Of a DNA stretch of 26,070 nucleotides, positions 1-7,661 are shown piece by piece. The notes beneath the pieces were generated by a model that worked only from the letters and a program-made list of their open reading frames with translations, was not told the origin of the DNA and did no database searches. The stretch covers positions 1-26,070 of the forward strand of contig JAEZYE010000025.1 of the NCBI GenBank assembly GCA_023419315.1, read 5' to 3'. The position numbers and the translations under genes are program-made. This DNA comes from Pseudomonadota bacterium. Its GTDB lineage: Bacteria > Pseudomonadota > Gammaproteobacteria > Xanthomonadales > Xanthomonadaceae. Positions within the stretch are counted from its first letter, which is position 1; each line of letters starts with the position of its first letter.

Positions 1-86
1 TGGTGCCGAAGGTGGGACTCGAACCCACACGCTTTTAAGGGCGGCGGATTTTGAGTCCGCTGCGTCTACCATTCCGCCACTTCGGC
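1..86 (-). tRNA. tRNA-Leu (anticodon CAA)
   Basis: Read on the minus strand, the acceptor stem GCCGAAG pairs with CTTCGGC, followed by discriminator A and an encoded CCA (bases 1-3). The anticodon stem GCGGA/TCCGC encloses the loop CTCAAAA, giving anticodon CAA, which reads the leucine codon UUG. The T-loop GTTCGAGTC is intact. A variable arm (about CCGCCCTTAAAAGCG with its flanks) makes it a class II tRNA, as expected for leucine. At 86 bases it is complete. It lies downstream of the cysteine dioxygenase gene on the same strand but has its own -10-like box. Confidence 0.97.
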
Positions 87-98
87 AAGTGGGCCGGC

Positions 99-104
99 AG
101 TATA
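99..104 (-). promoter_or_regulatory. -10 box for tRNA-Leu
   Basis: On the minus strand this reads TATACT, 12 bases before the tRNA 5' end, a spacing suited to a start a few bases upstream of the tRNA. The following stretch is GC-rich (GCCGGCCC), as in stringently controlled stable-RNA promoters. I see no good -35 at 16-18 bases, so this rests on the -10 alone. Confidence 0.5.
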
Positions 105-130
105 GCCGAGCGGGGGCGGGGCTGACAGCC

Positions 131-724
131 TCAGAGGACGCGGTCGGTGCCGAGCAGGCGTTCGCCGCGGCGTTGCCAGCCTTCGCGGGCGCGGTCGTTG
201 TCGTCTTCGGGGGTGTAGATGCCGCAGCGGACCATCGTGCGCTGGTAGACATGCAGTGAGACGGCGATGGCGCTGTCGCTGGGATTGCGGATGGTGTGGT
301 ACTCGTGCGGCGGAATCAGGCTGCCGGCCGAGCCGATGCCGGCCTCGATGGTGCCGGCGGCGATGAAGCGGTACTGCTCGTCGGTGTGTTCGGCCAGTTC
401 GTACTGGGTGATTTCCAGACGGCCGTGCCAGACGCCTTCGACGCACCACAGGCCGGAATGGTCATGGATCTTCGTGCCCTGGCCCGGGCCCCAGGTCATC
501 GCGATGACGCTGTAGCCGTGTTCGGGGCTGGTGTAGAGCTCGCGGCGTGCGTAGTGGTCGGCGATGGGATCCAGCACGCAGGCCGGCAGGGTGACCGATT
601 CGTCGCGGATCAGTTCGCACAGCGATTTGCGCAGGGCATCGGTGACGGCGCGGTCATCGCCCAGCGCGACGGCGGCGTCGATCGAGGCGATGAGCTTGTC
701 CTGGCCCGGGAAGTCGAGGGACAT
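131..724 (-). CDS. Cysteine dioxygenase (cupin, Arg-type)
   Basis: 197 residues, cytoplasmic. The family uses mononuclear Fe(II) and O2 to oxidise L-cysteine to cysteine sulfinate. The cupin iron ligands are visible: HDH at residues 87-89 (His87, His89) and His143 in EYHTIRN. Cys94 and Tyr160 occupy the positions of the Cys-Tyr cofactor pair of mammalian cysteine dioxygenase. Arg60/61 lies where the substrate-carboxylate arginine sits. An arginine here favours cysteine over 3-mercaptopropionate, since the mercaptopropionate enzymes carry a glutamine. The length is close to that of the family. The gene starts 66 bases after the end of the MetX-family gene on the same strand, so the two are probably co-transcribed, linking sulfur amino acid synthesis and cysteine removal. 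The assignment of reaction is from family knowledge. Confidence 0.88.
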   Translation of the reverse strand: MSLDFPGQDKLIASIDAAVALGDDRAVTDALRKSLCELIRDESVTLPACVLDPIADHYARRELYTSPEHGYSVIAMTWGPGQGTKIHDHSGLWCVEGVWHGRLEITQYELAEHTDEQYRFIAAGTIEAGIGSAGSLIPPHEYHTIRNPSDSAIAVSLHVYQRTMVRCGIYTPEDDNDRAREGWQRRGERLLGTDRVL

Positions 725-790
725 GGTCGGTATCCGAAGAAATGTGAGTCCATTCTATTGGGCCGGGCGCGGGGCGGCGAGCCCGACGGC

Positions 791-1912
791 TCAGGCGTTC
801 CGCAGGCGACCGAGGAAATCCGCGACGGCCGGGCCGAAGCGGGCGTAATCGACAAGGAAGGCGTCGTGCCCCTGCGGTGATTCCAGCGGCAGGAATTCCG
901 CGCGCGCGCCGCCGGCTTCCAGCCCCTGCGCAATCTGCTCCTGCTGCTGCAGCGGGAACAGGATGTCGGTGACGGCGCCGATGGCCAGTGCGCGCTCCAG
1001 CCGAATCCGCGCCAGACCTTGCATGACGTCGCCTGCGGCGTACTCGGCCAGATCGAACCAGTCCATCGAGCGGCTGAGGTAGAGATAGCAGTTGGGATCG
1101 AAACGGCGCACGAAGCGGCGTGCGTGGCCTTCCAGATAGCTTTCCACCTGGAACTCCAGGCCGAACGGATCTTCGTCCTGCCGATCCGATTCCAGCCGCA
1201 CGCGACCGAAGCGGCCGTCCCATTCCAGCGCCGAGCGATAGGTGATGACGCCCAGTTTGCGCGCCATGCGCATGCCGGATTCCGGGTAGTGGTCATCGTC
1301 GTAATGGCCCTGGTTCCAGGCCGGATCCAGCCGGATCGCTTCGCGTTGCAGCGAGCGGATTGCGATCGAGAACGGCAGTGCCTGCGCGCTGCCGGAGATG
1401 TTGACGTGCGCGCGTGCCGAACCCGGATGCAGCAGCAGGTAGGCCAGCGCGGTCATGCCGCCCATCGAGTTGCCGATGATGCAGGCCAGTTGCGTGATGC
1501 CCAGCGACTGCACCACGGTGTGCGCGGCGTTGGCGCCGTCTTCCACCGAAAGATCCGGGAAGTCGAGGCGATACAGGTCGCCGGTCTGTGGATTGATGGA
1601 CGCCGGTCCGGTCGAGCCCTTGCAACTGCCGAGCGAGTTCACGCAGACGACGAACCAGTGATCGGTGTCGATGGGTTTGCCGGGGCCGAGCATTGGTTCC
1701 CACCAGCCGTCAGCGGGATTGGCTTCATTGCGCGCGGCATGCGCGTCGGGAGAAAGGCCGGTGACGATGAGGATGGCGTTGTCGCGCGCGGCGTTGAGCG
1801 TGCCCCAGGTTTCGTAGGCCACGCGCGCGTCATGCAGTTCGCCGCCGCGCTTCATCGGGAACGGCGAGGGCAGGGCGTGGAAACGCGAGCCCGGAGGGAT
1901 GAATTCAGTCAT
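791..1912 (-). CDS. metX: MetX-family homoserine/serine O-acyltransferase
   Basis: 373 residues, alpha/beta-hydrolase fold. The catalytic triad can be placed at Ser149 in the nucleophile elbow GNSMGG, Asp316 in TDILFP and His349 in GHDAF. The N-terminal block VNSLGSCKGSTGPASINP (residues 91-108) is typical of MetX. Members transfer an acetyl or succinyl group to homoserine as the first committed step of methionine synthesis. In Xanthomonadaceae and relatives some members have been reported to use succinyl-CoA, and one subgroup acts on serine in an alternative cysteine route. The sequence alone does not tell me which this is. The cysteine dioxygenase gene directly downstream makes a cysteine-related role worth considering. 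The ATG at 1912 follows a -10-like TACACT by 7 bases, so the mRNA may be leaderless. Confidence 0.85.
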   Translation of the reverse strand: MTEFIPPGSRFHALPSPFPMKRGGELHDARVAYETWGTLNAARDNAILIVTGLSPDAHAARNEANPADGWWEPMLGPGKPIDTDHWFVVCVNSLGSCKGSTGPASINPQTGDLYRLDFPDLSVEDGANAAHTVVQSLGITQLACIIGNSMGGMTALAYLLLHPGSARAHVNISGSAQALPFSIAIRSLQREAIRLDPAWNQGHYDDDHYPESGMRMARKLGVITYRSALEWDGRFGRVRLESDRQDEDPFGLEFQVESYLEGHARRFVRRFDPNCYLYLSRSMDWFDLAEYAAGDVMQGLARIRLERALAIGAVTDILFPLQQQEQIAQGLEAGGARAEFLPLESPQGHDAFLVDYARFGPAVADFLGRLRNA

Positions 1913-1919
1913 GCGGGCG

Positions 1920-1925
1920 AGTGTA
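1920..1925 (-). promoter_or_regulatory. -10-like box before metX
   Basis: TACACT on the minus strand, 7 bases before the metX ATG. Transcription would begin at or within a base or two of the start codon. No convincing -35 is seen upstream. Confidence 0.4.
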
Positions 1926-2039
1926 GTGCGTTCGTTGCATGGGCCGGAACCCGAACGGAAAAGCCGGAGGTGCGGAGGTAGAACGCACGCACGCGGGCGT
2001 GTCGGCCACGGCGTGTTCCGTATCGGGCGGATGCCGGAT

Positions 2040-2061
2040 GGACAGCGGGTTGCCGCTGTCC
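2040..2061. repeat. 9-bp hairpin between ccmI and metX
   Basis: Perfect inverted repeat GGACAGCGG-GTTG-CCGCTGTCC lying about 20 bases after the ccmI stop in the direction of transcription. It is a plausible end-of-operon structure for the ccm genes. It has no T-run on either strand, so it is not a canonical intrinsic terminator. Confidence 0.5.
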
Positions 2062-2080
2062 GCGTAGTGCCGCGCCCGGG

Positions 2081-3118
2081 TTACGGAACGACCTGATCGA
2101 TGCGCAGTCGATAGGCCTGCTTTGCGCCGGTTTCCGCAGGCACGGCCTGCGCTTGCAGATCGCCGCTCTTGGCCATCACGTCGCCGCCGCGCGAAATGCG
2201 CGCGACCAGTTCGATCTTCGGCACCTGCGACAGCTTCAGCGTGGGCATCGGACTGTCGGCGTCGCCGAGTTCGACCGTGATCGGGAACGTGGACACCGGC
2301 AGGCGCTTGGCGGCGATCGGCATCGGCGGGCCGCCGGCTTGGCGCGCGAACACGAACAGGATTTCCTGCCCGGTGAGGCGCGACTTCAGCGCCGGGTCGA
2401 GATCGACCTCGACGCTCAGCAACGCATTCGCGCTGGCAGCGACGGGCGTTTCACCGGCCGGTGCGGCGGCGGGCTCGGCGAGCGGCGGCAGGCCGGCTTC
2501 CTTGCGCGCCTCGTTGATCTGCGTGCGCAGCGTGGTGGCGGTGCCGCCCTGGACCTGTGCGAGCAGCGGCTCCCAGGTGCTTGCGGCTTCGGCGTGCTTG
2601 CCCTGCTGGCGCTGCGCGACGCCGAGGAACCAGCGCGCGCGCTGGTGCTGCGGCTGCAGTTCCAGCGCACGCTGCAGCAGCTTCACACCGTCCGCATCCA
2701 GCTGCTTGCGCGGGTCCGCATACAGGCGTGCCTGTGCGGCTTCGACCAGCACATCCGCGTCGTCCGGCGCCAGCTTCAGGGCGCGATCGAATGCCTTGCG
2801 TGCATCGGCATAGCGTTCGAGGTTGAGGTACGAACGGCCCAGCAGACGCCAGCCTTCGACCTCATCGGGATTGCGCTCCAGCGCGGCTTCGAGCTGCGTG
2901 ACCGCTTCATCCAGGCTGGTCGGCATTTCCGCCGCCGTGGCCGGTGCGGCGTCGATCGCGGCCGGCGTTCCCAGCATGCGGTACAACGCCATTGCGCCGA
3001 TGCCGAGCGCCAGCACGGCGGTGACGAACAACGGGCGCGACGGACGCCACAACGGCCAGAGCACCGCGCCGAGCACGAGCAGCGTCAACAGCGCGGCGAT
3101 AGCGGCAAACACGGACAT
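2081..3118 (-). CDS. ccmI: Cytochrome c maturation protein CcmI
   Basis: 345 residues. CcmI is the apocytochrome chaperone of System I and feeds the C-terminus of apocytochrome c to the heme ligation complex. Two hydrophobic segments (about residues 4-25 and 30-48) flank a short basic loop, as in the usual two-helix N-terminal part. TPR-like helices follow at about 70-190 (for example WRLLGRSYLNLERYADARKA). A low-complexity Ala/Pro linker near 215-235 leads into a periplasmic beta-rich C-terminal domain. The start is the ATG at 3118, which overlaps the ccmH stop by one base (TGATG). An open frame continues further upstream but lies within ccmH. This is the last gene of the ccm run. Confidence 0.93.
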   Translation of the reverse strand: MSVFAAIAALLTLLVLGAVLWPLWRPSRPLFVTAVLALGIGAMALYRMLGTPAAIDAAPATAAEMPTSLDEAVTQLEAALERNPDEVEGWRLLGRSYLNLERYADARKAFDRALKLAPDDADVLVEAAQARLYADPRKQLDADGVKLLQRALELQPQHQRARWFLGVAQRQQGKHAEAASTWEPLLAQVQGGTATTLRTQINEARKEAGLPPLAEPAAAPAGETPVAASANALLSVEVDLDPALKSRLTGQEILFVFARQAGGPPMPIAAKRLPVSTFPITVELGDADSPMPTLKLSQVPKIELVARISRGGDVMAKSGDLQAQAVPAETGAKQAYRLRIDQVVP

Positions 3119-3576
3119 CACCACTCCTGATCTTCGTCGGTCATCGCCAGCACGCGCTGGCTGCGGCGGCGTATCACCAGCATCACGATGAAGGCGCCGG
3201 CCAGCAGCAACGCGGCGGGGCCGAACCACAACAGCCAGGTGCCCGGCGCCATTTCGGGCTTGTACAGCACGAATTCGCCGTAGCGTTCGACCAGGAATTG
3301 CTTGATCTGCGCATCGCTGCGGCCTTCGCGCATCAGGTCCAGCACCTCGCGGCGGAGGTCGTGGGCGATCTGTGCGTTGGAATCGGCCAGCGACTGGTTC
3401 TGGCACATCACGCAGCGCAGTTCAGCGGTGAGCCGGTGGAAGCGGGTTTCTTCGGCGTTGTCGTGGAATTGCAGCGGCATGGGATCACTGGATTGCGCCC
3501 ACGCGGCCGTGCCGAACGACAGCAGCACGAACAGCAGCCAGGTGCTCAGCAGTTGCGTGGAGACGAGGCGTTTCAT
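3118..3576 (-). CDS. ccmH: Cytochrome c maturation protein CcmH (CcmL type)
   Basis: 152 residues. It has a signal peptide (about 1-27, ending AWAQ), a periplasmic three-helix domain with the redox motif LRCVMCQNQ (Cys55, Cys58) and a C-terminal membrane anchor at about 111-134 followed by basic residues. The motif is the family hallmark. The protein reduces or forms mixed disulfides with the CXXCH cysteines of apocytochrome c before heme attachment, together with CcmG, CcmI and CcmF. The ATG at 3576 overlaps the ccmG stop by four bases (ATGA). This is the short form, with the CcmI function encoded separately downstream. Confidence 0.95.
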   Translation of the reverse strand: MKRLVSTQLLSTWLLFVLLSFGTAAWAQSSDPMPLQFHDNAEETRFHRLTAELRCVMCQNQSLADSNAQIAHDLRREVLDLMREGRSDAQIKQFLVERYGEFVLYKPEMAPGTWLLWFGPAALLLAGAFIVMLVIRRRSQRVLAMTDEDQEW

Positions 3577-4160
3577 TGGCCGGCTTCCGCTTTTTCAAGG
3601 GCGGGGATGAGTTCTTTCTCGATGATTTCATCGGTGACGGCGCCGACGCGTTTCCAGCGCACGATGCCCTTGCCGTCGACCAGGAAAGTTTCCGGCGCGC
3701 CGTAGATGCCCCAGTCGATCGCGCTGCGGCCGTCTTCGTCGGCGATGACCAGCACGTACGGATTGCCGAACTGCTCCAGCCAGCGCAGGGCTTCGTCGCG
3801 ATCATCCTTGAGGTTGTAGCCGATGAAGCGCACGCGCTTGGTCAGCGCGAACTTGGTCAGCACCGGGTGTTCGACGCGGCATTCCGGGCACCAGCTGCCC
3901 CAGACATTCATCACGTACGGTTGACCGGCGAGATCCTTGTTGCCGATGCGGGTGTTCGGGTCGTGCAGCAGCGGCAGGTCGAACGCGGGCGCGGCCTTGC
4001 CGATCAGCGGCGAGGGCAAGGCTTCGCGATCCGCGCGGCCGGATTGCTTCACGCCATAGGCCAGCAGCACCACCAGGCCGACGAAGAACAGGCCGATGAT
4101 GACGGCGGCGAACACCAGCGCGCCGCGCGATTTCTGGGACGATGGGTTGGGAGCACTCAT
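3573..4160 (-). CDS. ccmG: Thiol:disulfide interchange protein CcmG/DsbE
   Basis: 195 residues, membrane-anchored periplasmic thioredoxin. A single N-terminal helix (about 14-36) is followed by a thioredoxin fold with the active site WCPEC (Cys91, Cys94) and a cis-proline in GAPET (Pro156). CcmG keeps the apocytochrome heme-binding cysteines reduced during maturation. The acidic Glu between the cysteines is usual for CcmG-type proteins. The start is the ATG at 4160, which overlaps the ccmF stop (ATGA). The frame stays open upstream, but that stretch lies inside ccmF and lacks a thioredoxin-family match. Confidence 0.95.
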   Translation of the reverse strand: MSAPNPSSQKSRGALVFAAVIIGLFFVGLVVLLAYGVKQSGRADREALPSPLIGKAAPAFDLPLLHDPNTRIGNKDLAGQPYVMNVWGSWCPECRVEHPVLTKFALTKRVRFIGYNLKDDRDEALRWLEQFGNPYVLVIADEDGRSAIDWGIYGAPETFLVDGKGIVRWKRVGAVTDEIIEKELIPALEKAEAGQ

Positions 4161-6076
4161 GCCGATCGATCCTCGGGTTTGCGACGGAAGCGCCGATCCG
4201 CCGCGGTGACGAAGGCGCCCAGCGCCATCAGCAACGCACCCAGCCAGATCCAGCGCACGAAAGGTTTGATGTGGACGCGCAGCGCCCACGCATCGTCGCC
4301 CAGCGATTCGCCGAGTGCGACATAGACATCCCCGAACAGCCCCGGCCGGATGCCGGCTTCGGTCATGACCTGGCCGCCGCTGGCGTAGGCGCGCTTTTCC
4401 GGATGCAGCCGCACCAGCGGCTTGCCATCGCGCAGCACCTGGACGTGGCCGCGATCGGAGAGATAGTTCGGGCCCTGTGTTTCATCCACGCCCTCGAAGC
4501 GGAAACCGTAGCCGCCGGCTTCGACGGTCTGGCCCGGCTTGACCGCCAGTTCGCGCTGCGTGTTCTGCGCTTCGACCAGCAGCGCGCCGATCAGGAAGAC
4601 CGCGATGCCGAAGTGCGCCAGCACCATGCCGAGCATTTCCGGAGTGAAGCGGCCGTTCGCGCGCAGCCGCGTCCAGACGAAGCGCAACGTGCCGAATGCG
4701 ACCCACGCACCGCCGGCGAAACCGGCCGCGGTTTTCAGCGGGCCCTGCGGTGCAGTGAAGTAACCGATGACGCCAATCACCAGCGCCAGCACCGCCCACG
4801 GCGCGAGCATCGCCGCCGGCTTGCTGCCCTGTTCGCGCTGCCAGCGCGTGATGGGGCCGAACGGCACCAGCAAGACGAGCGGCGTCATCAGCACCAGGAA
4901 CAGCAGACCGAAGTACGGCGGGCCGACGGAAATCTTGCCGAGATCCAGCGCGTCGGCGAGCAGCGGATACAGCGTGCCGAGCAGCACCATGCCGCAAGCC
5001 GAAGCCAGCAGCACGTTGTTGGCCAGCAGCAGGGTCTCGCGCGAGTTGGCGGCGAACGGTGCGCCTTCCTGGCGCGGCATGCGCAGCACGTACAGCGCCA
5101 GCGAACCGCCGATCACCAGGGCAAGGAAAATCAGGATGAACACACCGCGCGACGGATCCGCCGCGAACGCGTGCACGCTGGTCAGCACGCCGGAACGCAC
5201 GAGGAACGTGCCGAGCAACGACAGCGAGAACGCGGTGATCGCCAGCAGCAGCGTCCAGCCGCTGAAGCTGCCGCGTTTCTCGGTGACGGCCTGCGAATGC
5301 AGCAGCGCAGCGCCCACCAGCCACGGCATGAAGCTCGCGTTTTCGACCGGGTCCCAGAACCACCAGCCGCCCCAGCCCAGTTCGTAGTACGCCCACCAGC
5401 TGCCCAGTGCGATGCCCAGGGTCAGGAAGCCCCACGCGATGTTCGTCCACGGACGCGTCCAGCGCAGCCAGCGTGCATCGATATGCCCGTCCAGCAGCGC
5501 GGCGATGGCAAATGCGAAGGGCACGACGAAGCCCACGTAGCCCATGTACAGCATGGGCGGATGGATGATGAGGCCCGGATCCTGCAGCAGGGGGTTCAGA
5601 TCACGGCCTTCCAGCGGCGCCGGCAGCCAGCGCTCGAACGGGTTCGACGTGAACAGCAGGAAGGCGAGGAAGCCGAGGCTGATCAAGCCCATCACGCCCA
5701 GCACGCGCGCCATCACCGGCATCGGCAGGTGCCGCGAGAACACGGCCACCGCCGCGCTCCACAGGCTGAGCACGAACACCCACAGCAGCAGCGAACCTTC
5801 GTGCGAACCCCACACCGCCGAATAGCGGTACATCACCGGCAGCAGGCTGTTGGAATTGCCGGCCACGTAGCGGACCGAGAAATCCTGCACGACGAACGCA
5901 TAGGTCAGCAGCCCGAAGGCGCCGGCCAGCATCAGCGCCTGCGCATAGGTGGCCGGACGCGCGATCGCCATCCAGGACGTCTTGCCACGGTGCGCGCCGG
6001 CCAGCGGCAGCACGGCCTGCAGAAGCGAGACCAGCAGCGCGAGGATCAGGGTGATTTGGCCGAGTTCAGGCAGCAT
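4157..6076 (-). CDS. ccmF: Cytochrome c heme lyase CcmF
   Basis: 639 residues, polytopic inner-membrane protein of the usual family length. It contains the tryptophan-rich WWD-type signature WGGWWFWDPVEN (residues 235-246), which presents heme. Conserved histidines include His172 (IHPPMLYMGY) and His260 (LLHSQ), and many hydrophobic helices span the protein. CcmF takes heme from holo-CcmE and ligates it to the CXXCH of apocytochrome c with CcmH/CcmI. The gene begins 77 bases after ccmE, the largest gap in the ccmC-ccmI block, and its last bases overlap the ccmG start. Confidence 0.97.
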   Translation of the reverse strand: MLPELGQITLILALLVSLLQAVLPLAGAHRGKTSWMAIARPATYAQALMLAGAFGLLTYAFVVQDFSVRYVAGNSNSLLPVMYRYSAVWGSHEGSLLLWVFVLSLWSAAVAVFSRHLPMPVMARVLGVMGLISLGFLAFLLFTSNPFERWLPAPLEGRDLNPLLQDPGLIIHPPMLYMGYVGFVVPFAFAIAALLDGHIDARWLRWTRPWTNIAWGFLTLGIALGSWWAYYELGWGGWWFWDPVENASFMPWLVGAALLHSQAVTEKRGSFSGWTLLLAITAFSLSLLGTFLVRSGVLTSVHAFAADPSRGVFILIFLALVIGGSLALYVLRMPRQEGAPFAANSRETLLLANNVLLASACGMVLLGTLYPLLADALDLGKISVGPPYFGLLFLVLMTPLVLLVPFGPITRWQREQGSKPAAMLAPWAVLALVIGVIGYFTAPQGPLKTAAGFAGGAWVAFGTLRFVWTRLRANGRFTPEMLGMVLAHFGIAVFLIGALLVEAQNTQRELAVKPGQTVEAGGYGFRFEGVDETQGPNYLSDRGHVQVLRDGKPLVRLHPEKRAYASGGQVMTEAGIRPGLFGDVYVALGESLGDDAWALRVHIKPFVRWIWLGALLMALGAFVTAADRRFRRKPEDRSA

Positions 6077-6153
6077 CGGTCAGGACATCCGGGAAAAGGG
6101 AAGCAAACAGGGAAGGGCGGCATCGGCGCGTGCCCGCGACTGCGCCCGGCGCG

Positions 6154-6621
6154 TCAATTCGCCGGGCCTGCGGCGGGCGGCGCCTGCACGTCGTGCTTCT
6201 GGTGCGCCTGGCCCATCTTGTCGGCCACTTCCTTGGGCATGTAGTTTTCGTCGTGCTTGGCCAGCACTTCCTCGGCCACGAACACGCCATCCTTCATCGA
6301 ACCGGTCGCCACCACGGCCTGGCCTTCGCGGAACAGGTCGGGAAGGATGCGATCGAAGGTCACGGGCAACTGCGCGTCGCCATCGGTGACGCGGAACTGC
6401 GCCTGCATCGAACCCGGTGCGCGCTTGAAGGAACCTTTCTCCACCATGCCGCCGAGCCGGAAGCGCGCATGCTGGCCGGCTTCGCCGCGAAGGACTTCCG
6501 CCGGGGTGTAGAGATAGGCCACGTTGCGCTGCAGCGCCATGCTGATCAGCGAGGCCGCGATGCCCGCAGCAATGACGAGGAGCAGCACCCAGATCAGGCG
6601 GCGGCGGCGTACGGGATTCAT
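6154..6621 (-). CDS. ccmE: Periplasmic heme chaperone CcmE
   Basis: 155 residues. A basic N-terminus and one membrane anchor (about 9-30) precede an OB-fold periplasmic domain. The heme-binding motif LAKHDENYMP places the covalent heme ligand at His123 and the axial Tyr at Tyr127. CcmE receives heme from the CcmABCD complex and delivers it to CcmF. The tail after residue 130 is charged and flexible (MGQAHQKHD), as in many homologues. The start overlaps the ccmD stop by four bases (ATGA). Confidence 0.96.
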   Translation of the reverse strand: MNPVRRRRLIWVLLLVIAAGIAASLISMALQRNVAYLYTPAEVLRGEAGQHARFRLGGMVEKGSFKRAPGSMQAQFRVTDGDAQLPVTFDRILPDLFREGQAVVATGSMKDGVFVAEEVLAKHDENYMPKEVADKMGQAHQKHDVQAPPAAGPAN

Positions 6622-6782
6622 CGGTTCAACTCCATCGGCGGGGCGCCCTTGGCATCGCGTGCGGCACGCAGGCGCGCGGCACGCAGTTCACGCCGGATCT
6701 GCAGACGCGGCGCGAGGAAGTCCCACAGCAGGACGACGGCGAAGACGGCGTAGGCGCCGATGACATAGGACTGGTAACTCAT
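6618..6782 (-). CDS. ccmD: Heme exporter accessory protein CcmD
   Basis: 54 residues, tiny membrane protein. One helix (about 7-24, IGAYAVFAVVLLWDF) is followed by a strongly basic cytoplasmic tail (RIRRELRAARLRAARD-like), the CcmD pattern. It stabilises CcmC-CcmE and is needed to release holo-CcmE from the ABC complex. The start at 6782 overlaps the ccmC stop and the stop overlaps the ccmE start, both as ATGA. Position between ccmC and ccmE supports the call as much as the sequence does. Confidence 0.92.
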   Translation of the reverse strand: MSYQSYVIGAYAVFAVVLLWDFLAPRLQIRRELRAARLRAARDAKGAPPMELNR

Positions 6783-7528
6783 GACTTGCCTCCCGACAGG
6801 CGGGCGACCCAATCCTTGCCCGTTTCGCGACGCAGATTGTCCGCGCGCGCGCGCGCCAGCAGCGAGCCGGCGAACCAGAACTTGGTGGCGGCGACCATCA
6901 GCCACAGCGGCAGCATCATGCTCGGATCCATCTTCGAGCCGTCCAGCAGGTTGATGGTCTGGCCCTGGTGCAGCGAATTCCACCACACGACCGAGTAACG
7001 GATGATCGGCAGCAGGGCGACGCCGACGATCGACAGCAGGCCGGCCGCGCGCGCGGCGGCGCGGCGATCGTCGATGGCGCCATACAGGCCGCTGACGCCC
7101 AGATACAGGAACAGCAGGATCAGTTCGGTGGTCAGGCGCGGATCCCAGTCCCACCACGTGCCCCACATCGGCTTGCCCCAGATCGAACCGGTCGCCAGCG
7201 TGATGACGGTAAAGGCCGCGCCGATCGGCGCGCAGGCCATGGCGAGGATTTCGCAGAGCTTGATGCGCCAGATCAGCGCGATGGCCGAGTAGAACGCCAT
7301 CAGGCCGAACACGAACAGGCTCATCCAGGCGGCCGGTACGTGGATATAGAGGATGCGGAAGCTGTCGCCCTGCTGGTAATCGGCCGGTGCGACGAACAGG
7401 CCCTGCCACAGGCCCAGCGCGAACAGCGGCAGCGCGGCGAGGTAGCACCACGGCGTCCAGCGTGCGGCGAAGCGATCGAAGTAGGGCGGTGAGCCGAGTT
7501 GGTGGAACCAGCGGACGAGGGGATTCAT
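6779..7528 (-). CDS. ccmC: Heme exporter/handling protein CcmC
   Basis: 249 residues with about six membrane helices. The WWD-family signature WGTWWDWDP (about residues 122-130) and flanking histidines (His63 in YIHVPAAW, His187 in SLHQG) form the heme-holding site that loads CcmE. The ATG at 7528 (MNPLVRW) is preferred; an upstream in-frame ATG at 7576 would add 16 unconserved residues. A 133-base gap separates it from the TetR-type gene upstream and is the most likely place for an internal promoter or operator. Confidence 0.96.
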   Translation of the reverse strand: MNPLVRWFHQLGSPPYFDRFAARWTPWCYLAALPLFALGLWQGLFVAPADYQQGDSFRILYIHVPAAWMSLFVFGLMAFYSAIALIWRIKLCEILAMACAPIGAAFTVITLATGSIWGKPMWGTWWDWDPRLTTELILLFLYLGVSGLYGAIDDRRAAARAAGLLSIVGVALLPIIRYSVVWWNSLHQGQTINLLDGSKMDPSMMLPLWLMVAATKFWFAGSLLARARADNLRRETGKDWVARLSGGKS

Positions 7529-7583
7529 GGACGGCGGATATGCGCTCGCGCTCTGGGGAGGTCCCTGCCCGGACACTCCAGGG

Positions 7584-7617
7584 TCTGGATATGCGAAATC
7601 ACGCGCATTTTCCCAGA
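7584..7617. promoter_or_regulatory. Candidate operator upstream of ccmC
   Basis: Imperfect inverted repeat TCTGG-AT-ATGCG (7584-7595) and CGCAT-TTTC-CCAGA (7604-7617), about 55 bases before the ccmC start. The 9-mer GGATATGCG also occurs as a direct repeat at 7536-7544 and 7587-7595. It lies between the TetR gene and ccmC, where an autoregulatory site could be. The arms differ by two bases in spacing, so this is only a candidate. Confidence 0.25.
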
Positions 7618-7661
7618 CTGCGGCCGGCGCGCCAAGCGCGCGATTGTCGCAGGGGCGCGCT

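Noticed and set aside
120..130. GGCTG-A-CAGCC next to the cysteine dioxygenase stop as terminator
   Set aside because: A one-base loop cannot form a hairpin and there is no T-run.
4142..6244. 700-codon plus-strand frame across ccmF
   Set aside because: The translation is His/Arg/Gln-rich low-complexity text, the antisense shadow of a GC-rich gene; ccmF on the minus strand is complete and conserved.
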